From positions 12,612,001 through 12,676,000 of the forward strand of contig NC_073346.2 in the NCBI RefSeq assembly GCF_027580225.2: DNA of 64,000 bases, written 5' to 3'. The stretch's first letter is position 1, and each line of letters begins with the position of its first letter. The position numbers were made by a program, and so were the translations under genes. This document shows, one piece after another, positions 37,301 through 48,980 of the stretch. Under the pieces are notes generated by a model. That model searched no databases and was not told the origin of the DNA. It worked only from the letters and a program-made list of their open reading frames with translations. The stretch comes from Misgurnus anguillicaudatus (lineage: Eukaryota; Chordata; Actinopteri; Cypriniformes; Cobitidae).

Positions 37301-39681
37301 AACGTTGCCGACGCGACTCCGTCGAGTCAAGTGCCAAACGTGTCGGCACGACTCCGTCGAGTCCGTCCCAACGTTGCCGACGCGACTCCGTCGAGTCAAG
37401 TGCCAAACGTGTCGGCACGACTCCGTCGAGTCCGTCCCAACGTTGCCGACGCGACTCCGTCGAGTCAAGTGCCAAACGTGTCGGCACGACTCCGTCGAGT
37501 CCGTCCCAACGTTGCCGACGCGACTCCGTCGAGTCAAGTGCCAAACGTGTCGGCACGACTCCGTCGAGTCCGTCCCAACGTTGCCGACGCGACTCCGTCG
37601 AGTCAAGTGCCAAACGTGTCGGCACGACTCCGTCGAGTCCGTCCCAACGTTGCCGACGCGACTCCGTCGAGTCAAGTGCCAAACGTGTCGGCACGACTCC
37701 GTCGAGTCCGTCCCAACGTTGCCGACGCGACTCCGTCGAGTCAAGTGCCAAACGTGTCGGCACGACTCCGTCGAGTCCGTCCCAACGTTGCCGACGCGAC
37801 TCCGTCGAGTCAAGTGCCAAACGTGTCGGCACGACTCCGTCGAGTCCGTCCCAACGTTGCCGACGCGACTCCGTCGAGTCAAGTGCCAAACGTGTCGGCA
37901 CGACTCCGTCGAGTCCGTCCCAACGTTGCCGACGCGACTCCGTCGAGTCAAGTGCCAAACGTGTCGGCACGACTCCGTCGAGTCCGTCCCAACGTTGCCG
38001 ACGCGACTCCGTCGAGTCAAGTGCCAAACGTGTCGGCACGACTCCGTCGAGTCCGTCCCAACGTTGCCGACGCGACTCCGTCGAGTCAAGTGCCAAACGT
38101 GTCGGCACGACTCCGTCGAGTCCGTCCCAACGTTGCCGACGCGACTCCGTCGAGTCAAGTGCCAAACGTGTCGGCACGACTCCGTCGAGTCCGTCCCAAC
38201 GTTGCCGACGCGACTCCGTCGAGTCAAGTGCCAAACGTGTCGGCACGACTCCGTCGAGTCCGTCCCAACGTTGCCGACGCGACTCCGTCGAGTCAAGTGC
38301 CAAACGTGTCGGCACGACTCCGTCGAGTCCGTCCCAACGTTGCCGACGCGACTCCGTCGAGTCAAGTGCCAAACGTGTCGGCACGACTCCGTCGAGTCCG
38401 TCCCAACGTTGCCGACGCGACTCCGTCGAGTCAAGTGCCAAACGTGTCGGCACGACTCCGTCGAGTCCGTCCCAACGTTGCCGACGCGACTCCGTCGAGT
38501 CAAGTGCCAAACGTGTCGGCACGACTCCGTCGAGTCCGTCCCAACGTTGCCGACGCGACTCCGTCGAGTCAAGTGCCAAACGTGTCGGCACGACTCCGTC
38601 GAGTCCGTCCCAACGTTGCCGACGCGACTCCGTCGAGTCAAGTGCCAAACGTGTCGGCACGACTCCGTCGAGTCCGTCCCAACGTTGCCGACGCGACTCC
38701 GTCGAGTCAAGTGCCAAACGTGTCGGCACGACTCCGTCGAGTCCGTCCCAACGTTGCCGACGCGACTCCGTCGAGTCAAGTGCCAAACGTGTCGGCACGA
38801 CTCCGTCGAGTCCGTCCCAACGTTGCCGACGCGACTCCGTCGAGTCAAGTGCCAAACGTGTCGGCACGACTCCGTCGAGTCCGTCCCAACGTTGCCGACG
38901 CGACTCCGTCGAGTCAAGTGCCAAACGTGTCGGCACGACTCCGTCGAGTCCGTCCCAACGTTGCCGACGCGACTCCGTCGAGTCAAGTGCCAAACGTGTC
39001 GGCACGACTCCGTCGAGTCCGTCCCAACGTTGCCGACGCGACTCCGTCGAGTCAAGTGCCAAACGTGTCGGCACGACTCCGTCGAGTCCGTCCCAACGTT
39101 GCCGACGCGACTCCGTCGAGTCAAGTGCCAAACGTGTCGGCACGACTCCGTCGAGTCCGTCCCAACGTTGCCGACGCGACTCCGTCGAGTCAAGTGCCAA
39201 ACGTGTCGGCACGACTCCGTCGAGTCCGTCCCAACGTTGCCGACGCGACTCCGTCGAGTCAAGTGCCAAACGTGTCGGCACGACTCCGTCGAGTCCGTCC
39301 CAACGTTGCCGACGCGACTCCGTCGAGTCAAGTGCCAAACGTGTCGGCACGACTCCGTCGAGTCCGTCCCAACGTTGCCGACGCGACTCCGTCGAGTCAA
39401 GTGCCAAACGTGTCGGCACGACTCCGTCGAGTCCGTCCCAACGTTGCCGACGCGACTCCGTCGAGTCAAGTGCCAAACGTGTCGGCACGACTCCGTCGAG
39501 TCCGTCCCAACGTTGCCGACGCGACTCCGTCGAGTCAAGTGCCAAACGTGTCGGCACGACTCCGTCGAGTCCGTCCCAACGCTGCCGACGCGACTCCGTC
39601 GAGTCAAGTGCCAAACGTGTCGGCACGACTCCGTCGAGTCCGTCCCAACGCTGCCGACGCGACTCCGTCGAGTCAAGTGCC
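34318..39681. repeat. 69-bp minisatellite array, 78 copies
   Basis: The motif CCCAACG starts at 34331 and recurs every 69 bp to 39644, exactly 77 periods, so there is no net insertion or deletion. One unit is about 64 percent GC with 12 CpG. Only two unit positions vary within the 78 copies: position 23 is G in copies 1-23 and C in copies 24-78, and position 8 is C rather than T in copies 77-78. Because 69 is divisible by three and the unit lacks stops in five of six frames, reading frames of about 1,800 codons appear on both strands; these are by-products. The unit is an imperfect dimer of about 34-35 bp. Confidence 0.98.
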
Positions 39682-39757
39682 TCCGTCGCGACTGCACCCC
39701 ATTAAGTAAGATAGTCAAAATTATTCCGAGATGACCAAAAAATCAAACCAGGCAGAC

Positions 39758-40532
39758 TATGGCAAGCCATTTTAACTTTTATTCGTTGAGTTCTTGATAT
39801 CAACAATTCAATTTCCACTAGTAACAATGTTAATTCTTGATATCAACAATTTAATTATTGATATCAACAATTCATTTCTTGATATCAACAATTCAATTCT
39901 TGGTATCAACAATTCAATTCTTGATATGTGTAATTGTATTATCACTAGTGAAATATCACCATAGGCTGCCATTCAAATTCAATTATTGATATCAAGATTT
40001 AAATTATTGATATCAACAATCGAGTTCTTGATATCAACAATTCAATTGTTACTAGTTAAAATGTTAATTCTTGATATCAATAATTTGATTGTCACTAGTA
40101 ACTATTTTAATTTCTGATATCATGAATGGGATTGTTACTAGTAAGAAAGGCATTTTAGATTTCTGAAATTATATTGATATCAGAAATACAATTTCAGATA
40201 ACAGAAAATAAATTATTACTAGTGACAATCGAATTATTGATATCAAGAATTAACATTTTAACTAGTAAAAATTGAATTGCTAATATCAAGAACTTGATTG
40301 TTGATATCAATAATTTAATTCTTGGTATCAACTTGAATAGTGATTTCAAGAATTAAATTGCTGATATCAAGAATTAACATTGTTACTAGTGGTAATGTAA
40401 TTGTTGATATCAAGAATTGCCATTGATACTAGTAGAAATGTAATATCTGATATCAAGCATTAAAATTTTAACTGAAAATTGAATTGTTGATATCAAGAAC
40501 ACAACGAATAAAAGTTAAAACGGCTTGCCATA
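39758..40532. mobile_element. palindromic MITE of GATATC/ACTAGT motifs with 7-bp target duplication
   Basis: Both ends read TATGGCAAGCC inward, and about 55 bp of each arm are near-perfect inverted copies. GGCAGAC flanks both sides (39751-39757 and 40533-40539). The interior holds 16 GATATC and 9 ACTAGT sites in a loose alternating lattice with AATTC/AATT spacers. No coding capacity. The superfamily is uncertain; an 8-bp duplication with the end shifted by one base is also possible. Confidence 0.9.
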
Positions 40533-40539
40533 GGCAGAC

Positions 40540-41600
40540 AGAGGTGCAACACAAAGGTCAGATTCGCAGTTAGTAGAAGTGCAAAAAAGATGTAAGTAAT
40601 GAAACGCTGACTATTATACAGCATTTTAATGACGAGAAATATGAAACGCAGTGATTGTCAAGGTGACAAGACAAAAAACATTACTGCATCTGAGCCACAT
40701 GGGTGTCCAAATTTAATGCTCTGCTTTCACAACCTCAAGTAATTCACTTCCTGTTATTCAGCGTGTTTATTAACAAAATTCAACGCAACCCTTTTATTCT
40801 TGAAGTGATATTTTTAATGTATAATAATTAGATTCATTGTGTTGAACCTGAATGGTGTTAATTAAATAACAAAAGAAGAAAAAATCACTCACTCGTCCTG
40901 ACTGTAACTTCTGTGTTGAGCTCTGCTATTTAAAGTAAGTTCAAGGTTTATCATGGAATTTTGATTTCCTGAAAAACGTTTACTAAAGTTACTGCAGTTA
41001 ACAAGAAGCCTTTTGCTTCATTAACAGACAGTAAATCAGATGTGAGAAGTTTAAAATTAATAAATAAATCTTACAGTTAGTATAATGCATGCAGTAATAC
41101 ATGCAGGGCAAGAAAAATATTTATCTAATGTGGGGTAATGTGAAGTGATCGTAGATTCATTTATGCTTTTTAATAATTACAGTTTTCTTTAATGGGATAT
41201 GAACCCCCTAAAGTAGCCTTGGCCAACCCATTTCTACAATTCTAGTTTCAGCACTGCATACTGATGTTGTATTTCAGCATATTCAGTGTATAATAAGTGT
41301 GTGCATATTGTGAAATAATTTAATAAATAAATTATTGATAGCCTTCAGTTAATTCACTAAAATGAACCTATATTCAGTTAGCCTATGTTTACTTTACTGA
41401 CACAGCCCAGTGTGCCCAGGATAGTAAAATAATTATTACAATGTATTCCTAATGACCAACACAAGTCTTCTGCATACTGACATGGTTTGAAAGCTATAGT
41501 TATTTGATTCTTTGGTTTTCTGAAGTATTAAAATTCATATATGCAGAGCAGAGAAATAAGATTTTTATGGACCTCTGTATTTATAAAAACCTGCATATGG
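40540..41600. other. no feature seen
   Basis: AT-rich, non-coding. The first part (to about 40720) may be the right flank of the element holding the array, since it continues directly from the duplicated GGCAGAC. Confidence 0.4.
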
Positions 41601-41601
41601 C

Positions 41602-42960
41602 CCAGGGGTGAGTTCACCGATAACGTTCTCTCTTAGCGCGATACGAAGACTCAAAAGGTACACCTTAACTACAGGTATACCTTTCCTACGTGTGTTCTCT
41701 GAACTATACCTTAGGATGTTGCTTAAGGTAAACCTGCTTAAGTTCGACCTTAGCGGGTACTGTCTATGGTGGAGGTTCTGAATAGGTTGGTATCGATTGC
41801 TCGACAATCAATTATTCACTTTATGTAATAGGTTTCGCTGCGTTATGAGATAGCGGTGTTCTTTATTAAAGAAACATTTTAGAAATAGTTCAAGTTAAAT
41901 TTATTAGGAATATCTGTTAAAAATATTTCAAATTGCAAACAACTAAATTCAACCTTCTATATTTTATATCAAATCCGTGCAAAACCCGCAACTTTATTTC
42001 CAAACGTATCATTTTTAAACTGCTCCAATTCATCCGCTATGCCTTCACTTGAAAGGATAATTTATTCCCAATAAGTGCGTTGCACAGGGGAATAAAGTGG
42101 GTTGTGCAAGTAATTGGTTGTGCATAACACTATATAAAAGCAAACTGCTGTTGTTCATTAGTTCACGCGTTTATTGTGCTTGGACAGTGGATGCGCAAGC
42201 AGCGTCGTTACAATGCGGATAAAGCTTAATGGACGCATTTCTGGAGCTTGTCTGTCTACCTCAAATATAACATATAAAAAAATATATATATTATGATTAC
42301 TTTAGATTTTAGCCTTGATTAGTTTTAATGTGGAAATTGTGTTGAACTTAGGAGACTATAAGCAAGTGCGCAGTTTGTTTTGAATGTTTATAAAGAATGG
42401 CATGCAGTTGCCTCAAAGTTATAAAACATTAAAAAACTGTGATGCAAAGTCGAATTAACATTAACAATCCTAATTAGTTTTTTATTTTACTCGATTTATT
42501 TATGCAGCTAAAATACTTGTTGGTAGACTAAGATTTAATGCACAAATGAAATATAGGATTCGCTGTATAGCTGCCAGTTTCAACAACTCCATCACCCAAA
42601 AAATATATTTTAAATAGTTTCTTAATCCTGTATCATTTAATAGTTCGCAGTTGATGTCCCTTTGGAAAACATAATTAAAAATCTAACAACCATCAATGTA
42701 ATGATGTCTAATTATGTGAATGTTTTATTCTTTAAATATATATATATATATTTTTTTACAAATATTTAGTTATATAGACTGCAATGTAAGCTTTTATGAA
42801 AGTGATGGCCCCTAGTGGAGTCATGTGGGATAAGGTATAGCTAAGAGCACTCCAGACCAACCTTACGTTTCGGAAAACACGTATTAGCAATAAGATACAG
42901 CTTAAGGTACAACTTAAGAACGACGTAGCGTTAAGGTAGTTTCGGAGAACGCAGCCCTGG
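41602..42960. mobile_element. 1.36-kb TIR element
   Basis: Left CCAGGGGTGAGTTCACCGAT and right TCGGAGAACGCAGCCCTGG are imperfect inverted copies (15 of 19 match). Subterminal parts carry repeated TTAAGGTA-like motifs. No transposase. Confidence 0.65.
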
Positions 42961-43337
42961 ACTCCTTCAACATCAATGCATTCTTTGGCACCTTTACTGA
43001 AGGCCGTGCAAGGACAATTTGAGGGACAGTGGCCCAGACCAAAAAAGTATGTGGACACGTATGTGGACACACCAGGTCTTGGGTGGTTAAGATAAATATA
43101 CTTAATTACAAGAATTAAAGTTTGACAAACTGCTAAATATTCTATTATACGACTTACCAGCTGGCTTGATAGAGATTTGAATCCAGTTGCAATGTTGAAT
43201 TGCCTTTAGCAGCCTTCCCTTCCCATCCTTAACCGTCCGTATCTGTCTACTTTTTTGTGAAGGAATTGTTGATTTGTTTTTAGTCTACAAAGTGTGACAA
43301 CAACAGACATTTTTTGTTACTTATATTAGATCCCTAC

Positions 43338-43480
43338 TGAAAAATCCAGCTAAAACCAGCCTAAGCTGGTGAGCTGGTTTAAGCTGGTCTCCCAGCTTGG
43401 TTTTAGCTGGTTTTGCCAGGCTGAGAAAACCAGCTTAAACCAGCTACCAGCTTATGCTGGTTTTAGCTGGATTTGATCGG
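43338..43480. mobile_element. CCAGC/GCTGG palindromic MITE
   Basis: AAAAATCCAGCTAAAACCAG at the left and its inverse at the right, with repeated CCAGCTTAAACCAG motifs in between. Abundant in fish genomes. Confidence 0.85.
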
Positions 43481-43484
43481 GTAC

Positions 43485-45112
43485 ATTAATTTGATTAGCA
43501 AGCATTGTAATGTGGATTTTTATTGTTATTTGATTGCTATGTTGTTTTCACTTTTAGAAGACCAAGCAAATCATTACAAAGACAAACTACCAAATTACTA
43601 ATTCAGCGTATCGACAACTGAAGTAAAGTAATGAACCTACCTGTTAATACAAACGAACTTCGGTAACTGTCGTCTCCACTACAGATTGTGAGAAAGATGC
43701 TGCAGAGCGGGCGGGAAAACACGAAGTGGATCATCGAAATCAGTGGATTTTTAGCGGAGCGGTTGAGCCACCTGACTGTTTTTCTTCTTACCATAAAATA
43801 ACCCAACAGAGTGTAAACATACCGGTTACTACAGTAACCTCGGTTCCCTGAGAGACCAGACGTTCTATGTGACGTTTTACATTCTATAATGAATTATGTC
43901 ATCGTGTTACGTCGTAAGGGACGGGGAAATCCCTTATATTTACAACTGTATACTGATTGTTTTTATTGAATACACTATCTGAGAATTCATCTCAAGACTT
44001 TTCTCACTGATTTTATCTTTGTCAGCCGAACCCCATTGACCTAAATTATTTACTTGAATTCCCACTGAGAATATAAGAAAATATTTCAATAATTTAATAG
44101 CATTTTTATGTTAAACTTTATAAAGACATTTATTTTTGTCCGTTTTAAAGTTTTTATGAATGGCATTTTACATTGTTGATATTGATAATATGTTATTCAA
44201 TTATCTTCTGCATAATTTCTCCGGTAATTCATTGGTACATAAGACACATAGGTGTTACATGACATGCAGATTAAGTTTTGATAAAAATTAAGCAAAATTA
44301 AGCACCATAAAAATAATATATGTTGTTATGTATTTTATGAAGAAAAACAGCTTGCTTAGATTGTAGTAGTATACAAAAATCTATTTGAAAAAATATTTTT
44401 ATTCAAAAGTTACAACAGAAAAATAAAAACTTCACAGACAAAAAAGCTAAAGATTTGATAAAAATGTCAACAGCAATCACTAAAGGGATAGTTCACTCAA
44501 AAATAAACTCTGTCATCATTCACCGTTTAAAAACTGTATGAGTTTTTTATTCTGTTAAACACAAAAGAAGATATTTAGATAAAGGATAATAGGAACACAA
44601 TCAACAGTATCCACTAACGTCCATAGTAGGATAAACAAATACTATAAAAGTCAATGGATCCAGTCAACTGTGTGCTCATTATCATTTATCAAAATGTCTT
44701 CTAAATGACAAAACATAAAAAAGTGCAACAATATTTAATATTAGAATTAATTAAAAATATTAAGTATCAACTTTGACAACATTTTCTCTAAAAAAAAAAC
44801 ATTAACCAAATACAGTATTATAATAAGCACAAGGATATTATGAATTAAATGCGAATCCATTTGGTGTTTTACATTGTAGCTTGTTATTTAGGACACTTTT
44901 AAAAGTCAGATCCATTCAATTGCGACAGAATCATATTGTATTCTTAAAAACACACTGATTTACTTCATATTTGTATCTATTATATAAAAGTCCTGCTTAT
45001 AAAAGCACCTTTAAGCAATGGACATCTGGTTTATTTTCTCCTGATAAAGTACAACCTGACAAACAAAAAGCTATCAGTATATTTGAGATAAGTGTCATGT
45101 CCATGAAGTTAC
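43485..45112. other. no gene seen
   Basis: Only a repeat fragment with AACCTCGGTTCCCTGAGAGA (43836) and a partial AGGGATAGTTCAC MITE (44485-44660) are recognisable. Confidence 0.45.
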
Positions 45113-47009
45113 CTTTCAAAGTGCTGATGAAGCTGGTCTCCTCTGTGAAGTTCTGCACAATCTGAACAAATACAGTATTTGTATTATATTCCTGGATAAT
45201 TATATTTTCAGGCTCTCTATTTTAACAATCAGTAGCTGGATTGATTATGGATTATGAGGGAATCTATAGGACCAACTTCTGCCCTCTTACCGCATCCGAA
45301 ACCAAGGCGTAAATCCCTGTTGGCCCTTGTCCGTATACATGATGACTCTGCTGTGAGGGTACATTGTATAGATCTTCTCAGGAAGCTCAAACACAGGAAG
45401 GTCCTCTAGGTAGCGGGCATGGTAGACTACAAAAAAAAAATGAAAAGCCGGAGTATTAGGAATACGTCTGAATGGTTCCTGCATGTCACGGGTATCATAA
45501 ACACTGTGCTGTCTCTCACCTCCATCATCCCCTCCTTTGGCATGTGATTGATATCTATTCTGCAGCTGAGATACATAGACAGTGAGACGTGGTTGTACGC
45601 ACCTGACAGACATTAAAGGTGTAGTGTGTAACTGTTATAAGGATCTCTTGACAGAAATGCAATATAAAATACATAACTATATTATCAGTGGTGTATAAAG
45701 ACCTTTCATAATGAAGTGTTATGTTTTTATTACCTTAGAATGAGACATTTTTATCTACATAAGCAGAGGGTCCCATTACATGGAAGTCGCCATTTTGTTT
45801 CTACAAAAGCCCTTAACGGACAAACTTTTTTTACTATTTTCTGTCCAACGATTACATGGTTGTCCGGCGGCGGCTATCGTAGCTTCTCTATGCGTTTTGG
45901 TGAACGGTGGACTGAAACATTTGTTGCAATTTTCAACCTCACCACTAGATGTACTAAAATGTACACACTGCACCTTTAAAGTGAAAAGATCAAAGAACAT
46001 GATTATGAAGCATAACATTTGGATCATGGTGACGGGTGTGCAGTGTCTATTTAAAGAGACAGCTCACCTCCCCTCGATTGTATTAAAAAGACGGATTCCA
46101 TCAGCAGGCCCACAGATTTGAATGAAGTCGTCTCTGCTCATTTTTAGCAAATCAGAACCTGTCATTCAAATTAACATTGTTATTTAAAGAATAATCAAGC
46201 ACTAACATTTTAGGTAAAACATGGGTACTATGGCTCCGTTCTGAAATTTAATGATCTGTCCATAAAGACAGCACTTTAAGACATCATAGTTGCACTCCTG
46301 ACATAAAAATGTTTAGGTCAAATTGTAATCTAGTGTTGCTTTGTGGAGAAGGCTATCCCAGAATGCACTGTGGTGAGCTCACAGAAAAACATTACTGAGC
46401 TCAAAAATGTATACGTATATAAAAAACAGTGCCTTGTGCACTTTACATATAAAGTGTTAGTTGGATTGCCAATCAAGCAATGTTGGTAAAGCACTGCAGT
46501 TTACTAGATTTCCGATGTGAGCCAATAATATAGTTCAGCTTACCTGAGAAACCAGAGAAAATCCTGCAGAAAGATGAGAACCTATTACGATGCAACCACT
46601 GCTGTGCGTCATGCGCAGAGGACGATGGCAACAGGTGCTACATGGCAAAAATAATAAAAATCCCTGTAATGAGCATAGCATCATCCATGTCCTCAAACAC
46701 AAACCTATAAAATAAAAGAGGAAGGCATTAATGCTTTAACTAGATCTTAAAATACTTACATCAGAGTAGCTGGGCAGGAGTAGCTCCCCCTGCTGGTCTG
46801 GAGAGCGGTTTCTATGAACGCAATAAGATGGGAGAGCAGTGGGCTTTTGGGGTATTATTAATGCTTTTATCTTGTATGCAAGAAACGCAGAGTATAGCCA
46901 ACGCCAGGACTCACCCCTCTAGAAAGTATAAAGCAAGACTGCTGGGATAAACAGGAGATGGAGTGTTTCTTGTAGTGTTGACAGATGGGACTTTAGGCCA
47001 AGGGAAGCA
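45113..47009 (-). pseudogene. TFCP2/UBP1-family (CP2 transcription factor) C-terminal remnant, spliced and frameshifted
   Basis: Minus-strand exons with good splice sites: 46915-47009 (weak), 46545-46637, 46068-46158, 45520-45602, 45291-45426, 45113-45161. They code the SAM-like oligomerisation region (DAQQWLHRNRFSSFCR; DDFIQICGPADGIRLFN), then PRLTVYVSQ, VYHARYLEDL...LPEKI, QGPTGIYALVSDA and IVQNFTEETSF, in the order found in TFCP2 and UBP1. One base is missing near the end of the second exon (after FSSFCR), and the 45291-45426 exon changes frame between LPEKI and QGPTGI. The DNA-binding CP2 domain was not found in the window. Introns are retained, so this is not a processed copy. A real gene with assembly indels is the alternative. 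UBP1 is the slightly better match by the C-terminal motif. Confidence 0.7.
45613..45980. mobile_element. TTAA MITE, copy a (in a pseudogene intron)
   Basis: TTAAAGGTGTAGTGTGTAAC at the left and GTACACACTGCACCTTTAA at the right. Same family and orientation as 47249-47627. Sits between two exons of the TFCP2-like remnant. Confidence 0.85.
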
Positions 47010-47248
47010 CTTAAAGAGAGGAAAGGAAATTATACCACGTTAGACGACTTTTTTTAGTTTCACCCCTTGACCTTGTTTACAATGTTGATTGTCCAGCATG
47101 CAAACACGTGAACTTCAGTCACATCTTGTTTGTGCAAGAAAGCTTAATATTTTACTATGGTCAGTCAAAGGAGAAAGGTACTTGTAGGAGACTTTGAGAG
47201 AGCTTGATATAGACTGCCAGCTTGAAAGATGTCATCAGATCGGCCAAG

Positions 47249-47627
47249 TTAAAGGTGCACTGTGTAACATTTAGAAGGATCTATGACAGAAATGCAATAT
47301 AATATACATAACTATATTATTAGTGGTGTATAAAGACTTTACAAAATTAATCGTATTGTTATTATTATCTCAGAATGAGTCGTTTTTATCTACATACACT
47401 GCGGGTCTCCTTACATGGAAGTCGCCGGCATGTTTCTAGTAGTCTTATAGATGGCATTTTGTCACTATGTTGTTTCAGACGATGATAAATTTGTCATGTG
47501 GTGGCTACCGTAGCTACCATATGCGTTTCGAAAGGGAGGGGTGAGCTGTGGACTGCAGAGCAATTGGTTGCAATTCACAATCTCACCGCTAGATGCCGCA
47601 AATAAAATCTAAACAGTGGACCTTTAA
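47249..47627. mobile_element. TTAA MITE, copy b
   Basis: TTAAAGGTGCACTGTGTAAC and CAGTGGACCTTTAA ends; internal GTGGTGTATAAAGAC and ACATGGAAGTCGCC are shared with copy a. Confidence 0.85.
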
Positions 47628-48184
47628 ATAAATACTTCCCACAAATCAAATTTTTTTATTACCCATACCTTAGTAGTTTTATAGGAGGGTTGATATTGCA
47701 GACTTTTTTTTCTCAATTTTCTCTTGGTCATTCTTGAGTTTGCGATCCGCTCCTTTTGGCTTGAGAAGAAAAGTGTAAGATGGCATTTTCTGATCAATAA
47801 AGTTACAGTGTCATTTCTGGACCACCAGTCGGATTTACAAAAATTATAAAATAATGATAGTTTTCCAAACAGATCCATTGTATTAAAGGAACAGTATGTA
47901 AGAAATGTATATCAATTAATCATAAAATGGCCCTGATATGTCACTAGACATTAAGAAATCATTTTAATTTCAAATACTTATATCACTGACAACAGTGGTC
48001 CGGCCAGGATATTGTCATTTAAAAAGTGGAGTTGCAGCCCTCAACTGATGTTTATGTTGTCAAGTTGTCTTTACAGTTTATGAGCACCCTCGATTTCCAT
48101 TTCAGAGTCATCTAGCCCCAGTTTACTTGAAAGAATATCACAAACTTTCACCTCTGATTTCATCCAACTTTTGTTTTTTTCGTC

Positions 48185-48573
48185 AGATCCCATCCACAAT
48201 GAAGTTTGTCCTCTTCATCTGATTTTCAACATAATCCAGCTTGACAAAAAGTCTGTCCAGTTCCTCCTTTGACTTGACGATATCCTTTTCAAACTGCCTT
48301 AATTTTATCTCAACATCCTTATAACCAGTCATCAATCCATCCACTTTATTTTGTGTGAATTTTTACATCTTGAATATCTCTGATCACTTCATCCAATCTT
48401 TTGTTTGTTCCATCTACTATCAACTGAACAAAGTTCTTGAAGTTGTCTTGTTGTTGATGAAGCATCTCCCTATAAAATTTTCTCTGTTGTTCCATTAATT
48501 GAGAAAGTACACTCATTGTAACCACTGAATCATCTTCAGAAGGTGTAAAAATCTTAGTTTGTTTGGGAGGCAT
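48185..48573 (-). pseudogene. LINE ORF1-like coiled-coil fragment
   Basis: Starts MPPKQTKIFTPSEDDSVVTM, then a heptad-rich coiled coil. After a frameshift near 48346 it continues as GYKDVEIKLRQFEKDIVKSK and ends DYVENQMKRTNFIVDGI before a stop. The final ENQ-(K/R)R-N-I-DGI pattern resembles L1/Tx1-type ORF1 proteins. No matching ORF2 is adjacent. Confidence 0.5.
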
Positions 48574-48849
48574 GATTTCTTATCACGATGTATCCAGAAA
48601 TAGAGCAGAGAGGTGATGGTTTAAACTCAAGTGATGTGTTTGTTAAAGGCTGAATGTTAAAGGCCCAAGCCTACAAGGCCTACTCCAAAGTTGAAAGGCA
48701 CACTAACTTGTCTGGAAACTCAATAATGTCCACAATTCATATCAATAAAATAGATCACACTTAATTTGATCTTCAGACAATACAAAATATAAAATTATTA
48801 TTAGGATTAGTTTGATTCAAATTAGATTAAGAATAGGCTTGTTGCAGCA

Positions 48850-48980
48850 GGCTGTACATGCTCATACATTTCATGTTCATACTTTTCATTTGGCCAAGAT
48901 TTCTAAAAATGTCAGCGTGGCTGTAAATGCTCATACATTTCATGTTCATACTTTTCATTTGGCCAGATTTCTAAAAATCC
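48850..48980 (+). repeat. two-copy tandem duplication
   Basis: GGCTGTACATGCTCATACAT at 48850 recurs as GGCTGTAAATGC at 48919; about 60 bp match with one indel. Confidence 0.93.

Noticed and set aside
34318..39681. CRISPR-like array
   Set aside because: There are no unique spacers; every part of the 69-bp unit repeats identically, and the genome is vertebrate.
34221..39734. Five overlapping giant ORFs (1781-1815 codons) on both strands
   Set aside because: They are by-products of a stop-free 69-bp tandem unit; no start context, domain or splice signal supports a protein.
48346..48573. Novel 75-residue coiled-coil host gene
   Set aside because: The continuation after a frameshift looks like a LINE ORF1 protein, and it has no introns or promoter context.
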